From Clostridium punense (GTDB lineage: Bacteria; Bacillota; Clostridia; Clostridiales; Clostridiaceae), in the NCBI RefSeq assembly GCF_017874425.1, contig NZ_JAGGLL010000001.1, positions 215,419 through 279,418 of the forward strand: DNA of 64,000 nt, written 5' to 3'. Below the pieces are notes generated by a model, which saw only the letters and a program-made list of their open reading frames with translations, was not told where the DNA came from and made no database searches. The position numbers were made by a program, and so were the translations under genes. Below are positions 8,596 through 17,683 of the stretch, one piece after another; within the stretch, counting starts at the first letter, position 1; each line of letters begins with the position of its first letter.

Positions 8596-9227
8596 TTTTC
8601 TCCTCCCCTTTACTTATTATAATGTTAAATTTTGCTCATTAGTTTTATTCTCATTGGTAATTGATAACTTTTGTCGTACATCCCTTCTATAAAAATCCCT
8701 GTAATTCCCATAATTTGTTTTAAGATTTTATCTTTTAACTCCAGCATACTACAAATTCCCACCTAAAAAATCATGGAATTTAAGCAGCATTCTCTGTTAA
8801 CATACACAGTTTTCCCAGGAAATATATAGAGCTCTATGTAAATAAATGGAAATATGTTGAAATTTATTTCCTGGAAAATATGTCCCATTATCCAACAGAC
8901 AAATTTCTTTATTTAGAACCTAATTCTTTATTTAAGAAAGAAGAGCCACACTTCCTCACAATATTAAATAACCAAAGCTGGAATTTGAAATACCCCAAAA
9001 CTATTCTTGGTTGCTTTACCGACTAATACAAGGTTAAATAAAGGCCTTTTGGGGAAATCTTTGCCTTCTTTCACTTATTATAATATATTAGTTTTTACGG
9101 TTTTACCACTGTCCCATGTTCTAAAAGTTTCAGTAAAAAAAATAAAACTGCTGACAAAATACTATTGTCAACAGCCTTATTACTACCTATTTATCAAAGC
9201 TAGTTTTATCCTACATAATGATATTTA
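8596..9227. other. Gap between orr and the AEC gene
   Basis: It contains the orr terminator (9132-9174) and, in the leader of the AEC gene, a 10-bp perfect inverted repeat (8815-8824 with 8865-8874) enclosing a smaller palindrome at 8828-8837. No gene is seen. Confidence 0.5.
9132..9174 (-). terminator. Terminator of the ornithine operon
   Basis: Minus-strand arms 9165-9174 and 9148-9157 form a 10-bp stem (one G-U) followed by a long U-rich run (9132-9147). It lies 54 bp beyond the orr stop codon. Confidence 0.85.
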
Positions 9228-10298
9228 TTATCCTACATAATATTTACTTACATAAGGCGAGGTCATAGCTTGTAGTAAGCATCCATAGTCCATATAAAAA
9301 TCTACTACATCTCCTACTCTATAGTCATATTTACTTTCAGTTACATCTAAAATTAGATGATCGCTACTAGCACCTAAAACTCTAATTCCATTATCTAAAG
9401 GAGTTATTCCATCCACTTTAATATCCTGTCTTCCAAGGGCAATAATTGCTCTTTTTATAACTCCTCTATCCTCAAACTTTGGAACCTCTCCAAAGGCATC
9501 TAAGCCTATTTTACCTGTAGGTACAGAGGGTTTATTTTTAATTTCTATGATTTCTCCTTTAAGAACAAAGCAATCCTTATGGGCATTAGGAACTTCCTTT
9601 CCATAAGCAGTTTCTCTTCCTAGTACTATAGACTCCCCAAGTCTTAATTGATTAATTCCCTTTGGCATAGTGTTATCCATTACCATATAAAGACTGCTGG
9701 AGTTTCCTCCTGATATAATTGGAAGTTTTATTTCTAAAACCCTCTCAATTTTCTCCTTAATTGTAATGAGCTTGCTTAGGTTTTCTTCATCAGGTAATAC
9801 ACCCCCGTAACAGGTTAAGTTTGTTCCTACTCCTACTAGTTCTATATTAGGAAGTTTATTTATTTCCTTTGCCGCATCTAAAACATCGTATTCTAAGACT
9901 CCCTCTCTTAAATCCCCTAAGTCTATCATCAATATAATCTTATGAATCTTATTTGCTCTTTTTGCTGCTTTTGATAGCTTTTTTACTGTTTCAACCTCTG
10001 AATTTAAGGATATATCTGCATACTTAACCACAGAAGAGGCATCACTTTCCATAGGAATTCTAAGAAGTAACTTTTCACACTTTGCTTCATTCACTCTCTT
10101 TAGGTTTGAAAGTCTTGAATCTCCTATAACCTTTAATCCACCTTCTATCATGGAATTAACTATAGGTTTTTGTGCACAAAATACCTTTGTAACTCCAACT
10201 ACATCTATACCTAATCTTTGGCATATTTCAAGAATTGTTGATGTATTGTGTTTTATCTTATTTAAATTAGCTTCTATACAGGGATAGCTCCTCTTCAT
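9228..10298 (-). CDS. orr: Ornithine racemase (alanine racemase-like PLP enzyme)
   Basis: A 356-residue protein of the alanine racemase N-terminal (fold III) family. The PLP Schiff-base lysine is Lys38 in VVGVTKVFCA. Further family blocks are RIPMES, MIDLGDLREGV, GVGTNLTCYGG and ISGGNSSSLY. In clostridial ornithine degradation it converts L-ornithine to D-ornithine, the substrate of the OraS/OraE aminomutase. Its start overlaps the preceding gene by 4 bp (ATGA), so the two are translationally coupled, and it is the last gene before the terminator. The cluster context makes ornithine racemase far more likely than alanine racemase. Confidence 0.93.
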   Translation of the reverse strand: MKRSYPCIEANLNKIKHNTSTILEICQRLGIDVVGVTKVFCAQKPIVNSMIEGGLKVIGDSRLSNLKRVNEAKCEKLLLRIPMESDASSVVKYADISLNSEVETVKKLSKAAKRANKIHKIILMIDLGDLREGVLEYDVLDAAKEINKLPNIELVGVGTNLTCYGGVLPDEENLSKLITIKEKIERVLEIKLPIISGGNSSSLYMVMDNTMPKGINQLRLGESIVLGRETAYGKEVPNAHKDCFVLKGEIIEIKNKPSVPTGKIGLDAFGEVPKFEDRGVIKRAIIALGRQDIKVDGITPLDNGIRVLGASSDHLILDVTESKYDYRVGDVVDFYMDYGCLLQAMTSPYVSKYYVG

Positions 10299-11623
10299 AG
10301 CTTAAGACTCTCCTTTAATAAAGTAATTGCTGCTTCTTTATTTTCTCTGCTTAAAACTCCTGCGCAGGCCATAATATACATATTATCTATAAGCACCTTG
10401 GCTTCCGCTCTTGGATACATGGTTAAATCCTCTTTAATTTCTTTTATTCCTTCAAGGGTTTCTTCACCCTTTGGAAGTCTTGTTAAAGCTCCACCAGTAC
10501 CCACGATATATTTCACCATGGATAAATCCTTCCCATAGGCTAAGAAATTTTTTCCTGCCCCATAGACTCTTTTTATATATCCAACATGCCTGCTGATTGC
10601 TACTTCCACAGCTTTTTTAGTTAAAACTCCACTCCACTTTCTCTCTTCTTCCGTAGCTGGAATTGGCTTAATTTGATTTTCTATATATTCTTTTGAGTTT
10701 CCTTCAGTTTCATGGTGTGTTAAAAGTTCTATTACGTTAATTCTATTAACATAAACCCCAAGGTCACCTTCTACAGTTCTTTTTGCCTTAGGCTCTGGAG
10801 TTACAAGGATGTCTAATACCTCTAAACTTCCCTCTGTAACTGAATGTACATCTGTAGTAGCTCCCCCAACATCAAAAACTAATACATCCCCAAGGACATC
10901 ATATAAAAGCTTGGTAGCTTCCATTACGGCTCCAGGAGTTGGCATTATTGCTCCATCCACCATTTCTTTGATTTTATCCATGCCCCCAGCCTTTACAATG
11001 TTTTTCTCAAAAGCATCTTGTATCATAGCCCTTGCTGGTTCCACATTTAATTCATCCACTCTAGGATAAACATTCTCTATAACATAAAGTTCTTTTTCTT
11101 CAAATATTTCCTTCACTTCATCTACATTTGCACAATTACCGCAGTAAACCACTGGAATTCCAAGATCTGCTTCTGCTAAAACCTCTGAATTGTAAAGTGC
11201 AGTTTCTCTTTCACCGTAGTCTGTGCCACCTGCAATCATAATTAAATTTGGACTTATTTCTCTTATCTTTTTTATGTCAGATTTTCTAAGCCTTCCAGCT
11301 GTAACCATCTTAATAATGCCGCCAGCACCAAGAGCAGCTTCTCTTGCAGCTTTTACTGTCATATCTTGAACTAAGCCATGGACAGTAATTTTTAGTCCCC
11401 CAGCAGCACTACTGGTTGCAAGCATTCTACCATAATCTAGCTTTTCTCCTAAGGCATCCTCAATTTCCTTTACTGCATTTTTTAGTCCAATGGTTACATC
11501 CCCTTGCAGCACAGAAGTAAAGGCTTTTCCTTGTCCAATCACTTCTACCCCATTTTTAAAATTAAAGGCCGTAACAAGGGTAGTAGTACTTCCAATTTCC
11601 GCAATTAAATACTCTACCTTCAT
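10295..11623 (-). CDS. GlmL/MutL-family ATPase-like protein of the ornithine operon
   Basis: 442 residues from ATG 11623, chosen because AGGAG lies 7 nt upstream. The N-terminus EYLIAEIGSTTTLVTAF and the later DVLVFDVGGATTDVHSV are the two phosphate-binding segments of the actin/Hsp70-like ATPase fold, as in GlmL (MutL) linked to glutamate mutase. Placed between oraE and orr, its likely job is to reactivate or chaperone the B12-dependent aminomutase, for example by ejecting damaged cobalamin. That function is inferred from family and position. A hairpin (11641-11671) separates it from oraE. Confidence 0.85.
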   Translation of the reverse strand: MKVEYLIAEIGSTTTLVTAFNFKNGVEVIGQGKAFTSVLQGDVTIGLKNAVKEIEDALGEKLDYGRMLATSSAAGGLKITVHGLVQDMTVKAAREAALGAGGIIKMVTAGRLRKSDIKKIREISPNLIMIAGGTDYGERETALYNSEVLAEADLGIPVVYCGNCANVDEVKEIFEEKELYVIENVYPRVDELNVEPARAMIQDAFEKNIVKAGGMDKIKEMVDGAIMPTPGAVMEATKLLYDVLGDVLVFDVGGATTDVHSVTEGSLEVLDILVTPEPKAKRTVEGDLGVYVNRINVIELLTHHETEGNSKEYIENQIKPIPATEEERKWSGVLTKKAVEVAISRHVGYIKRVYGAGKNFLAYGKDLSMVKYIVGTGGALTRLPKGEETLEGIKEIKEDLTMYPRAEAKVLIDNMYIMACAGVLSRENKEAAITLLKESLKL

Positions 11624-11640
11624 AAGCACACTCCTATGAT

Positions 11641-11671
11641 TAAGGGCATACAGTAATTTTGTATGCCCTTA
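11641..11671 (-). other. Intra-operon hairpin between oraE and the GlmL-like gene
   Basis: Arms 11641-11651 and 11661-11671 pair perfectly (11 bp). In the direction of transcription no U-tract follows, so it more likely stabilises or helps process the oraE message than terminates it. Confidence 0.55.
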
Positions 11672-11678
11672 GTTTATT

Positions 11679-13856
11679 TTATTTTTCTTCTTTCATTAAA
11701 GTTTCAATGATGAAGGAAGCTACATGGTGTCCCTTGCTTCCACGGCCAAAGCCTGCATCCATACCGTTCGCTACAGCAATTTCATTAGTAACTTGAGTTC
11801 CTCCACAAGCTAATATAAGCTTGTCTCTAACTCCTTTTTCTATACAAAGGTCATTTAATTTTCTCATGTTCTTCATATGAACATCGTTATGAGTAATAAT
11901 TGTACTCATTAAAATTGCATCAGCCTTTGTTTCAATAGCTGCATCAATTAACTTTTCTACTGGGCAAGAAGTTCCAAGGTATACAGCTTCTATACCGTAT
12001 TTTTCTATTCCTCCATGCTTAATGTCAATTACTTCTCTTAAGCCAACAGAGTGCTCATCTTCTCCTGCAGTAGCTGCCACTACTCTAATTGGACGATTCT
12101 TAACATATTCTCTCATTACATCATCTGCAAGAATTTCTTTAACCTCTGGAAGTTTTAATTCATCTCTAACAATTTTAAAGTTAACTCTTCCCTTAATCTC
12201 AACTAGAGTTCCTTCAGCATCTTGCATTACTTGCTTATGGATAATTTCCACGTCTGTTAAGTTCATATTTTTACCCATTTCAAGAGCTGCTGCTTCTGCA
12301 ATTCTTGGATCTTCTGGAATAAATAATGTTACAGATACATAACCATCTTTTTTCCATTCAACTTCTGGAACAATGGTTCCATCTTCTTTAACTTTTTCCA
12401 TTCTCTTAATAACATTATCTTCTTCATCTAATTCATCAATGTAAACAATCTTGGTTCTATCGCAGAAAGTACATCCTTTTATTGCATCACAAGCATGCTC
12501 ATATTTTTCTGGTACATTGTTGTAACCAAAGTGAGCACAAACTGGTGCAAAGTAATCTTTATCTCTTGGAACTACAGTATCTACTGCAAGTCCTCCATCT
12601 ATTTTACGAGCAATACCATCACCGTTTCTTGCTGGATATTCTCCAGAGTCAACGAAGAATCCATCTTCAACTGCTTTAAAGTATCCGCCATTTTCAATGA
12701 TTTCCTCTAAGAATAATACAGCTCTTTCTTTAAGCTCTCTAACTTTTTCTGGTAGGTATCCTTCTTTTTTAAGTTCTACCATATCCATTAAGCCATCCAT
12801 ACCAATTAAGGCTTGTTTTGCAGTATTTACTGCATGGATGTTATTGTAATGCCATGGCACGTTTCTTCCTTCATCAGGAGTAATTGTACTTTGGATATCT
12901 GCTGAAGTAAGCTCAGAGATTAATAAGTTTAAGCTGTGAGTTACTGTAGCCTCTCTTGTACAAGAGTCCATGTACTTAGTATTCATTTGAGCTCTCATTT
13001 TATAATTTCTAAATAAGTCTCTTAGTGCCACTGCATAAGGTAAGTCATATCTTAAACATGGAGCTGGTGGCGCTGTTGGTGGTACTGTTGAAAGAGCAAT
13101 ATTACTTGGCTTCATTCCCACCATTTCAGAGTATTTAGAGTTTATAGCATGTTGAACCATAAGCTCTGGCATTACCATATAACCCTTCATTGCTGTTGCA
13201 TTGGCATTATGAGCTCCGTCTATTTGAAGCATATCTGCCCAAGCCATCATGTGCTTAGCAACAGCTGCATCTACGAAAGATCTTACCATGTTAATATTTC
13301 TGTATAAAACGTTGTATTGTGGGTCTTGGTGAGCACCGTTAACTCCCTCTTCAGCAAACATAACTGCTATATCAGGACCTGCAACCCCTGATACATAAGA
13401 GTGGAAGTTAATTTCTCTTCCAACTTCTTCTTCTATTAAATCAATAGCTTTTCTTGTAGCTCTTACTTCTTTTCTTGTAATTGGAACTCCACCAATTCCT
13501 TCTGGTGAACCTTCAATTAATCCATCATAATGGCTTTGTCCAGCAGTTCTGATAACCATGATGTGGTCAGCTCCATGCCATGCAGCCATTCTCATTCTTC
13601 TTATATCATCTTCAAATCTTCCTGAAGCAATTTCTGTAGTGATTACTGGTTTTGGTTGAGGATCTATGTTGTTAAAGCTTCTTGCTGATGGAAGAGCTTT
13701 ACTATTTTTAAGTGGTTTTGTTATTTCTCTATATTCAAATTCTCCCATTGGTTCATTGTGAGCTTCTCTCCAATGCCAACCTCTTCTTTTTGGCTCATAC
13801 TTATCTAAATCTTTAAGTATCTCTTCCACATTTATTTTTTTGTTTTCTTCTAGCAT
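11679..13856 (-). CDS. oraE: D-ornithine 4,5-aminomutase, large (E) subunit
   Basis: 725 residues. It binds PLP and adenosylcobalamin and moves the terminal amino group of D-ornithine to give 2,4-diaminopentanoate. The C-terminal Rossmann domain has the cobalamin motif Asp600-x-His602-x-x-Gly605 (DEHSVG) and the later GTSCP and CGGTQ blocks. Lys613, eleven residues after the cobalt-ligand His, sits where the Clostridium sticklandii enzyme has its PLP-binding Lys (Lys629 against His618). The barrel domain precedes it (KGYMVMPELM, STVPPTAP). Its ATG overlaps the oraS stop as TAATG, which indicates translational coupling. Confidence 0.97.
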   Translation of the reverse strand: MLEENKKINVEEILKDLDKYEPKRRGWHWREAHNEPMGEFEYREITKPLKNSKALPSARSFNNIDPQPKPVITTEIASGRFEDDIRRMRMAAWHGADHIMVIRTAGQSHYDGLIEGSPEGIGGVPITRKEVRATRKAIDLIEEEVGREINFHSYVSGVAGPDIAVMFAEEGVNGAHQDPQYNVLYRNINMVRSFVDAAVAKHMMAWADMLQIDGAHNANATAMKGYMVMPELMVQHAINSKYSEMVGMKPSNIALSTVPPTAPPAPCLRYDLPYAVALRDLFRNYKMRAQMNTKYMDSCTREATVTHSLNLLISELTSADIQSTITPDEGRNVPWHYNNIHAVNTAKQALIGMDGLMDMVELKKEGYLPEKVRELKERAVLFLEEIIENGGYFKAVEDGFFVDSGEYPARNGDGIARKIDGGLAVDTVVPRDKDYFAPVCAHFGYNNVPEKYEHACDAIKGCTFCDRTKIVYIDELDEEDNVIKRMEKVKEDGTIVPEVEWKKDGYVSVTLFIPEDPRIAEAAALEMGKNMNLTDVEIIHKQVMQDAEGTLVEIKGRVNFKIVRDELKLPEVKEILADDVMREYVKNRPIRVVAATAGEDEHSVGLREVIDIKHGGIEKYGIEAVYLGTSCPVEKLIDAAIETKADAILMSTIITHNDVHMKNMRKLNDLCIEKGVRDKLILACGGTQVTNEIAVANGMDAGFGRGSKGHHVASFIIETLMKEEK

Positions 13857-14218
13857 TATTTATCCCCCCTAAATAATCCTGATACTTCAGCCCAACCTTT
13901 ACCTTCTCCTAGTTCACGGCCTGCATCTAAGTAGTTTATTCCTTTTAGCTCTGCATACTTTAAAACCACATTTCCCATGCCTTTTCCTAAAAGCTTTGCT
14001 TTCATACCTTCTTGAACTATTTTTGAAGACTCTATACTTGAAAAACCCATTCTTAAAAGTACAGATCTTTCTATAGATGATGAAGTATTGTTATGAGCTA
14101 AGTCTACCATTGGTGTAACTATTTGCTCAGTTAGTGCCCAAAATCTTTCATATAATTGCTCATCAGTTAGATTTTTTAAATGTTCTCTTCTTTTTTGAAA
14201 ATCATCTTCTCTTTTCAC
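13856..14218 (-). CDS. oraS: D-ornithine 4,5-aminomutase, small (S) subunit
   Basis: 120 residues from GTG 14218, chosen because the GGGGGG site ends 7 nt upstream; a TTG at 14233 would lie on that site. The length agrees with known OraS (about 121 residues). Conserved-looking blocks are RREHLKNLTDEQLYERFW and GMGNVVLKYAE. It forms the heterotetramer with OraE. The gene is preceded by a 133-bp gap holding a folded RNA candidate with a B12-box-like sequence, so its translation may respond to cobalamin. Confidence 0.93.
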   Translation of the reverse strand: MKREDDFQKRREHLKNLTDEQLYERFWALTEQIVTPMVDLAHNNTSSSIERSVLLRMGFSSIESSKIVQEGMKAKLLGKGMGNVVLKYAELKGINYLDAGRELGEGKGWAEVSGLFRGDK

Positions 14219-14252
14219 TGCTTTTCCCCCCAATTATTTATTTAACAACATT

Positions 14253-14341
14253 TTGGAAGCTTTAATGCTCCCATCTTCTTTTAGTGGCAGTTGCTCTGAC
14301 TATTTAAGCTGCTTTAGTAGCAGTACAAATTAGCTTCCAAA
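14253..14341 (-). ncRNA. Candidate cobalamin-riboswitch-like leader of oraS-oraE
   Basis: The 89-nt element is closed by a perfect 10-bp stem (14332-14341 with 14253-14262). Inside are a 5-bp hairpin (14309-14323) and, at 14286-14301, AGTCAGAGCAACTGCC, which matches the B12 box (AGYCAGGAxACCTGCC) at 13 of 16 positions by my alignment. It lies directly before the two subunits of a B12-dependent enzyme. It is shorter than typical cobalamin riboswitches and I cannot map all conserved helices, so it may be a compact variant, a different class, or a processing structure. Confidence 0.45.
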
Positions 14342-14366
14342 GTTGTGAACAAAATGAACTTGTTCA

Positions 14367-15788
14367 TTATTTAACGAAAATGCCATGGCTCGAAAGTATA
14401 TCTATTACTTCTACCTTGCTTAATTTTGTTTCTTCACATAGGAAGTCTACATCAAGAATATCTACTGTATTGCTGTCTAACTTTTTAATGCTATTTTTAA
14501 TAAGTGATTTTCTATATCCATTCAGATCCTTATCATCTATTTGAAGCATTGCTGGACTTTCTGGAAGCACAATATTTTTGCCTGGAACCTCTGTCTTTGG
14601 ATCTCCTTTAAGAATTTCTATACCATTGTTTTTTGCAAAGGTAAGTTGAGGTAAAATGTGCTTTCCTGCTCCAGTATATTCTGTTTCTTGAATTACTATA
14701 ATTTCGTCATCTTCCATCTCTTGAGCTATTACAAAAGCTGCTGCAAGAGAAGTATTTCCTGCTGGCCCTCTTTCTAAGCCTTCTAGTTGAGCAAGAAGCT
14801 CTGTCATATAGAAAACCTGTCCTTGAGCTACAGTTACATATCTATCTAAATATCTAAGTGGTCTTGCTGCACTTCTTGGTACATCACTTCTATCTGGCCA
14901 AACCATAAATGGAATTCCAAAGCCAGTGTGGCCAGTAGTGAAGGATTTTCGGTTAAAGTCCTTATCACTTGCCATATGAAGTCCTTCTAAATTTACTGAA
15001 GCTCCTACTAATTTAGTGCTTGTAGCTCCAGCTTTTATAAGACCTCTTGCTGTACCAGTTACGTTTCCACCACCAGCATGGGTAGCAATTACCACTTCTG
15101 GGTCCTTGCCAAATTTCTCTCTACATTGAGTTGCAATTTCATAACCTAAGGTTTCTACTCCTGCAATTCCATAGGAAGAGTATAAAGATGCATTGTAGAA
15201 GCCTGTTTCTTCTAATACATTTAAGTACGTATAGAAAAGCTCTGGTCCTACAGTTAGTTGAAGCACCTCTGCTCCTAAACCTTCACATTTTCTTCCCTTT
15301 TCTAGAATTTCTGGCTGACCTACTTTTTTAGAGTCATAGCACTCTTGAACGATTATACATTTTAACCCCTGCATAGCTGCTTGAGATGCTACCGCTGCTC
15401 CATAGTTTCCTGAGGTTGCAGAGGCAACTCCCTTATATCCTCTTTGCTTTGCATCATAAACTGATACTGAGGCTCTTCTATCTTTAAAGCTTCCTGAAGG
15501 ATTACAGCTTTCATCCTTTATGAAAATTCTAGCTGCTTTTCCTGTTTTAGAAACCTTTCTTGCTAAAGCTGTAATATTTTTTAACTCTAGAAGAGGTGTG
15601 TTACCTACCCCAACTTCTCTTTGAATTTTCATGATGTCACTTAAGGAATATCCAGTGTCTCTCATCATAGCTTCATAATCAAAAGCTAAGGCTCCTGTTT
15701 CATACTTACTAAAGTCAATACCAACTGACTTTATCATTATTTCATTTTTTCTCTCCATGAGAGCTTCATATTTATTCACCTTATTCAC
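14367..15788 (-). CDS. ortB: 2-amino-4-oxopentanoate thiolase, beta (PLP) subunit
   Basis: 473 residues of the fold-II PLP family, resembling threonine synthase. Lys102 in CNPSGSFKDRRA is the PLP lysine, and THAGGGNVTG binds phosphate. With OrtA it cleaves 2-amino-4-oxopentanoate with CoA into acetyl-CoA and alanine. The start is uncertain: GTG 15788 has AAGGAAG close upstream and a second GTG three codons later is also possible. It follows ortA by 13 bp. A palindrome at 14353-14368 overlaps its stop codon. Confidence 0.95.
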   Translation of the reverse strand: MNKVNKYEALMERKNEIMIKSVGIDFSKYETGALAFDYEAMMRDTGYSLSDIMKIQREVGVGNTPLLELKNITALARKVSKTGKAARIFIKDESCNPSGSFKDRRASVSVYDAKQRGYKGVASATSGNYGAAVASQAAMQGLKCIIVQECYDSKKVGQPEILEKGRKCEGLGAEVLQLTVGPELFYTYLNVLEETGFYNASLYSSYGIAGVETLGYEIATQCREKFGKDPEVVIATHAGGGNVTGTARGLIKAGATSTKLVGASVNLEGLHMASDKDFNRKSFTTGHTGFGIPFMVWPDRSDVPRSAARPLRYLDRYVTVAQGQVFYMTELLAQLEGLERGPAGNTSLAAAFVIAQEMEDDEIIVIQETEYTGAGKHILPQLTFAKNNGIEILKGDPKTEVPGKNIVLPESPAMLQIDDKDLNGYRKSLIKNSIKKLDSNTVDILDVDFLCEETKLSKVEVIDILSSHGIFVK

Positions 15789-15801
15789 CTACTTCCTTAC
15801 A

Positions 15802-16092
15802 CTATTTGAATAGCATTTCCTTTGCTTGCTTTCCTACATAAGCTATCTCACTTACATACCTACCAAAGTCATGGGTGTAAGCTGGTTCTACTGCTGTTAC
15901 TACCCCTCTAACTTTTCTTCCACTAGGAGTTTCAATTTCTGTCTCTTCTCCTAAGCTACATTCTGTTGTAGTAAAGCCTCTAACCCACATCATAAGTGGA
16001 GTGATTTTTGTTTCCTCTGGTATAACAGGTGATCTATCCTCTGGATCTAAAACTTTGTTTGTTATCTCAACGAAAGTTCCTACCTTAATCAA
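15802..16092 (-). CDS. ortA: 2-amino-4-oxopentanoate thiolase, alpha subunit
   Basis: 96 residues from TTG 16092, chosen because GGAGG lies 8 nt upstream; the longer frame from 16107 would begin on the ribosome binding site. Blocks such as GTFVEITNKVLDPEDRSP and PLMMWVRGF, and the fixed position before ortB, identify the small subunit of the OrtAB thiolase. No cofactor motif is expected in this subunit. Confidence 0.9.
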   Translation of the reverse strand: MIKVGTFVEITNKVLDPEDRSPVIPEETKITPLMMWVRGFTTTECSLGEETEIETPSGRKVRGVVTAVEPAYTHDFGRYVSEIAYVGKQAKEMLFK

Positions 16093-16190
16093 GTTATCCA
16101 CCTCCAAATTTTTAATCTATCTTTTATTTTTAACCATGCCTTCTCATAAACTCTCAATTTATACTTAACTGAAAGTGACTTTATAATATG

Positions 16191-16238
16191 CTTCCTTGAG
16201 CAAATTTCTCATATATTTATAAAAATTACTCAAGGAAG
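16191..16238 (-). other. Intra-operon hairpin between ord and ortA
   Basis: Arms 16191-16200 and 16229-16238 are perfectly complementary (10 bp). There is no U-tract on the transcribed side, so RNA processing or stability is more likely than termination. Confidence 0.5.
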
Positions 16239-16275
16239 TTTAATTTAAAATTATTATTAACTCTATATTCCTTAG

Positions 16276-16296
16276 AGGCTTTTACCCTTAAAGCCT
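16276..16296 (-). other. Hairpin directly downstream of ord
   Basis: A 7-bp stem (16276-16282 with 16290-16296) without a U-tract. Together with the hairpin at 16191-16238 it may set unequal levels of ord and the downstream message. Confidence 0.4.
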
Positions 16297-16342
16297 TTTA
16301 ATTTCATTTTCTATATTAATGATTTAAATTTAAAACTATATA

Positions 16343-17389
16343 TTATCTCTTTATAAAAGTTCTAAAGTCTCCCATAATAGCTCTTGGTACTGGTAAATCT
16401 ATCATTGTTTTTAAGCCTGGATCTGCATTAATAACATGTGGAATCATGTTAACGCACATAGCAATAGTTCCAAGCCCTCCATCTACTTCTGGTTTAATTG
16501 ACATGTTAACCTCTGGAGTACCTTTTATAGTGATATAATCTCCGGTAAAAGTGCCTTCCATTTCTGGTTCAATTTGTTGTGGATGAATCATATCAATTTT
16601 AACTTGTCCATCTACATATCCTTGTCCAGTCATATTAACACCTGCTACATCTCCAGCTGCTGCAAAACCAAATGGTGATTTTCTATCTACAGATGTAACT
16701 ATTGGAGCCATTTGTTGCTCAAACTTATCAACTTTCCAGCCAATAGCATCCGCAATCATATTAATAGACTCAGAGAAACCAACATGTCCTGCTAAGCTTC
16801 CATCAGCAACTCCTCTATTGAAATCATCTACCTTCATTCCAACTCCTTGCTCTTCCATAACTGCTGGTCCGAATGGTGAAAGGCTGTTTACTCTCTTAGC
16901 TTCAATATGATCTACATCAGTCATGCAGCCTGTTAAGCAAACTACTAATAAATCCATTATTAGTCCTGGGTTTATTCCTGTTCCAAGAATAGAAACTCCA
17001 TTTTCTTTAGCAATTTTATCAAGTTCTGCTGCAATTTCTGGATTTTGAGCTTGTGGATAAGCCATTTCTTCAGCAGTTGAGATTACATTTATTTTTTTCT
17101 CTAAAACTTTCTTTAATCTTGGGAAAGCATTTTTAGTGAAAGAATCTGTTGCACAAAGGCATATGTCACAGCACTTTTCAGTTAGTACTTCATCTATGTT
17201 AGGATTTATTATAACCTCTGGCTTTTCTCCTCTTTCAATACCTAAAACATCATAAATACTTCTACCAGCTCTTTCTGGGTGTAAATCACATACTCCTACT
17301 ATATCTACACCTTTTTTCTTTAAAAGCATACGAGCCATTCCACTTCCCATAGCTCCAAAGCCCCAAATTGCTACTTTAACGTTTTCCAT
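16343..17389 (-). CDS. ord: 2,4-diaminopentanoate dehydrogenase
   Basis: 348 residues. The N-terminal Rossmann fold has the dinucleotide motif AIWGFGAMGSGMARML, followed by VDIVGVCDLHPE. The enzyme oxidatively deaminates (2R,4S)-2,4-diaminopentanoate to 2-amino-4-oxopentanoate with NAD(P)+. It is the first structural gene of the ornithine operon and is preceded by a sigma-54 promoter (17438-17454). Start at ATG 17389 with AAGGGGGAT upstream. Confidence 0.95.
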   Translation of the reverse strand: MENVKVAIWGFGAMGSGMARMLLKKKGVDIVGVCDLHPERAGRSIYDVLGIERGEKPEVIINPNIDEVLTEKCCDICLCATDSFTKNAFPRLKKVLEKKINVISTAEEMAYPQAQNPEIAAELDKIAKENGVSILGTGINPGLIMDLLVVCLTGCMTDVDHIEAKRVNSLSPFGPAVMEEQGVGMKVDDFNRGVADGSLAGHVGFSESINMIADAIGWKVDKFEQQMAPIVTSVDRKSPFGFAAAGDVAGVNMTGQGYVDGQVKIDMIHPQQIEPEMEGTFTGDYITIKGTPEVNMSIKPEVDGGLGTIAMCVNMIPHVINADPGLKTMIDLPVPRAIMGDFRTFIKR

Positions 17390-17437
17390 ATTAAAAATCC
17401 CCCTTAGAATTTATTTTTTCATATACTTTATATATAC

Positions 17438-17454
17438 AGCAATTTCCGTGCCAA
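17438..17454 (-). promoter_or_regulatory. Sigma-54 (-24/-12) promoter of the ornithine operon
   Basis: Minus strand reads TTGGCACGGAAATTGCT, an essentially perfect match to TGGCAC-N5-TTGCT, with GG at 17452-17451 and GC at 17440-17439. Transcription should start near 17427, about 38 nt before the ord start codon. The adjacent gene encodes a sigma-54-dependent activator. Confidence 0.92.
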
Positions 17455-17611
17455 CTATCAAAGGGAGTTTTAATAGAAATTTTCTGTACTTATAACATTT
17501 ATTTTGTATAATATTCTAAATATTTTAAACAAGATTAATTAATTATTTATTTGACTGCAAAATATTTTTCACCTTTTAAAGAAGAAAAACAAGTTTTATT
17601 ACATTTATTCC

Positions 17612-17652
17612 AAAATTAAAAGGGTTAGCGCATATTTTTTTGCACTAACCCT
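17612..17652 (-). terminator. Terminator of the sigma-54 activator gene
   Basis: A 12-bp stem (17641-17652 with 17621-17632, one G-U) followed by a U-rich stretch. It isolates the activator transcript from the ord promoter. Confidence 0.75.
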
Positions 17653-17683
17653 GCCGAATTTATGGCACTTATCTATATTTTAT

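Noticed and set aside
8994..9056. CCCCAAAA/TTTTGGGG inverted repeat
   Set aside because: Only 8 bp with a long loop and no gene or U-tract in place; probably chance in AT-rich sequence.
9007..9240. 77-codon plus-strand open frame
   Set aside because: No binding site; it runs through the orr terminator into the orr 3' end and has no recognisable protein character.
12022..12710. Open frames on the plus strand inside oraE
   Set aside because: They are antisense shadows of a well-identified gene, as are the plus-strand frames inside aspS, secD, tgt, ruvA, hflX and others.
17655..17680. TGGCAC on the plus strand as a second sigma-54 promoter
   Set aside because: There is no GC at the -12 position with proper spacing and no plus-strand gene follows.
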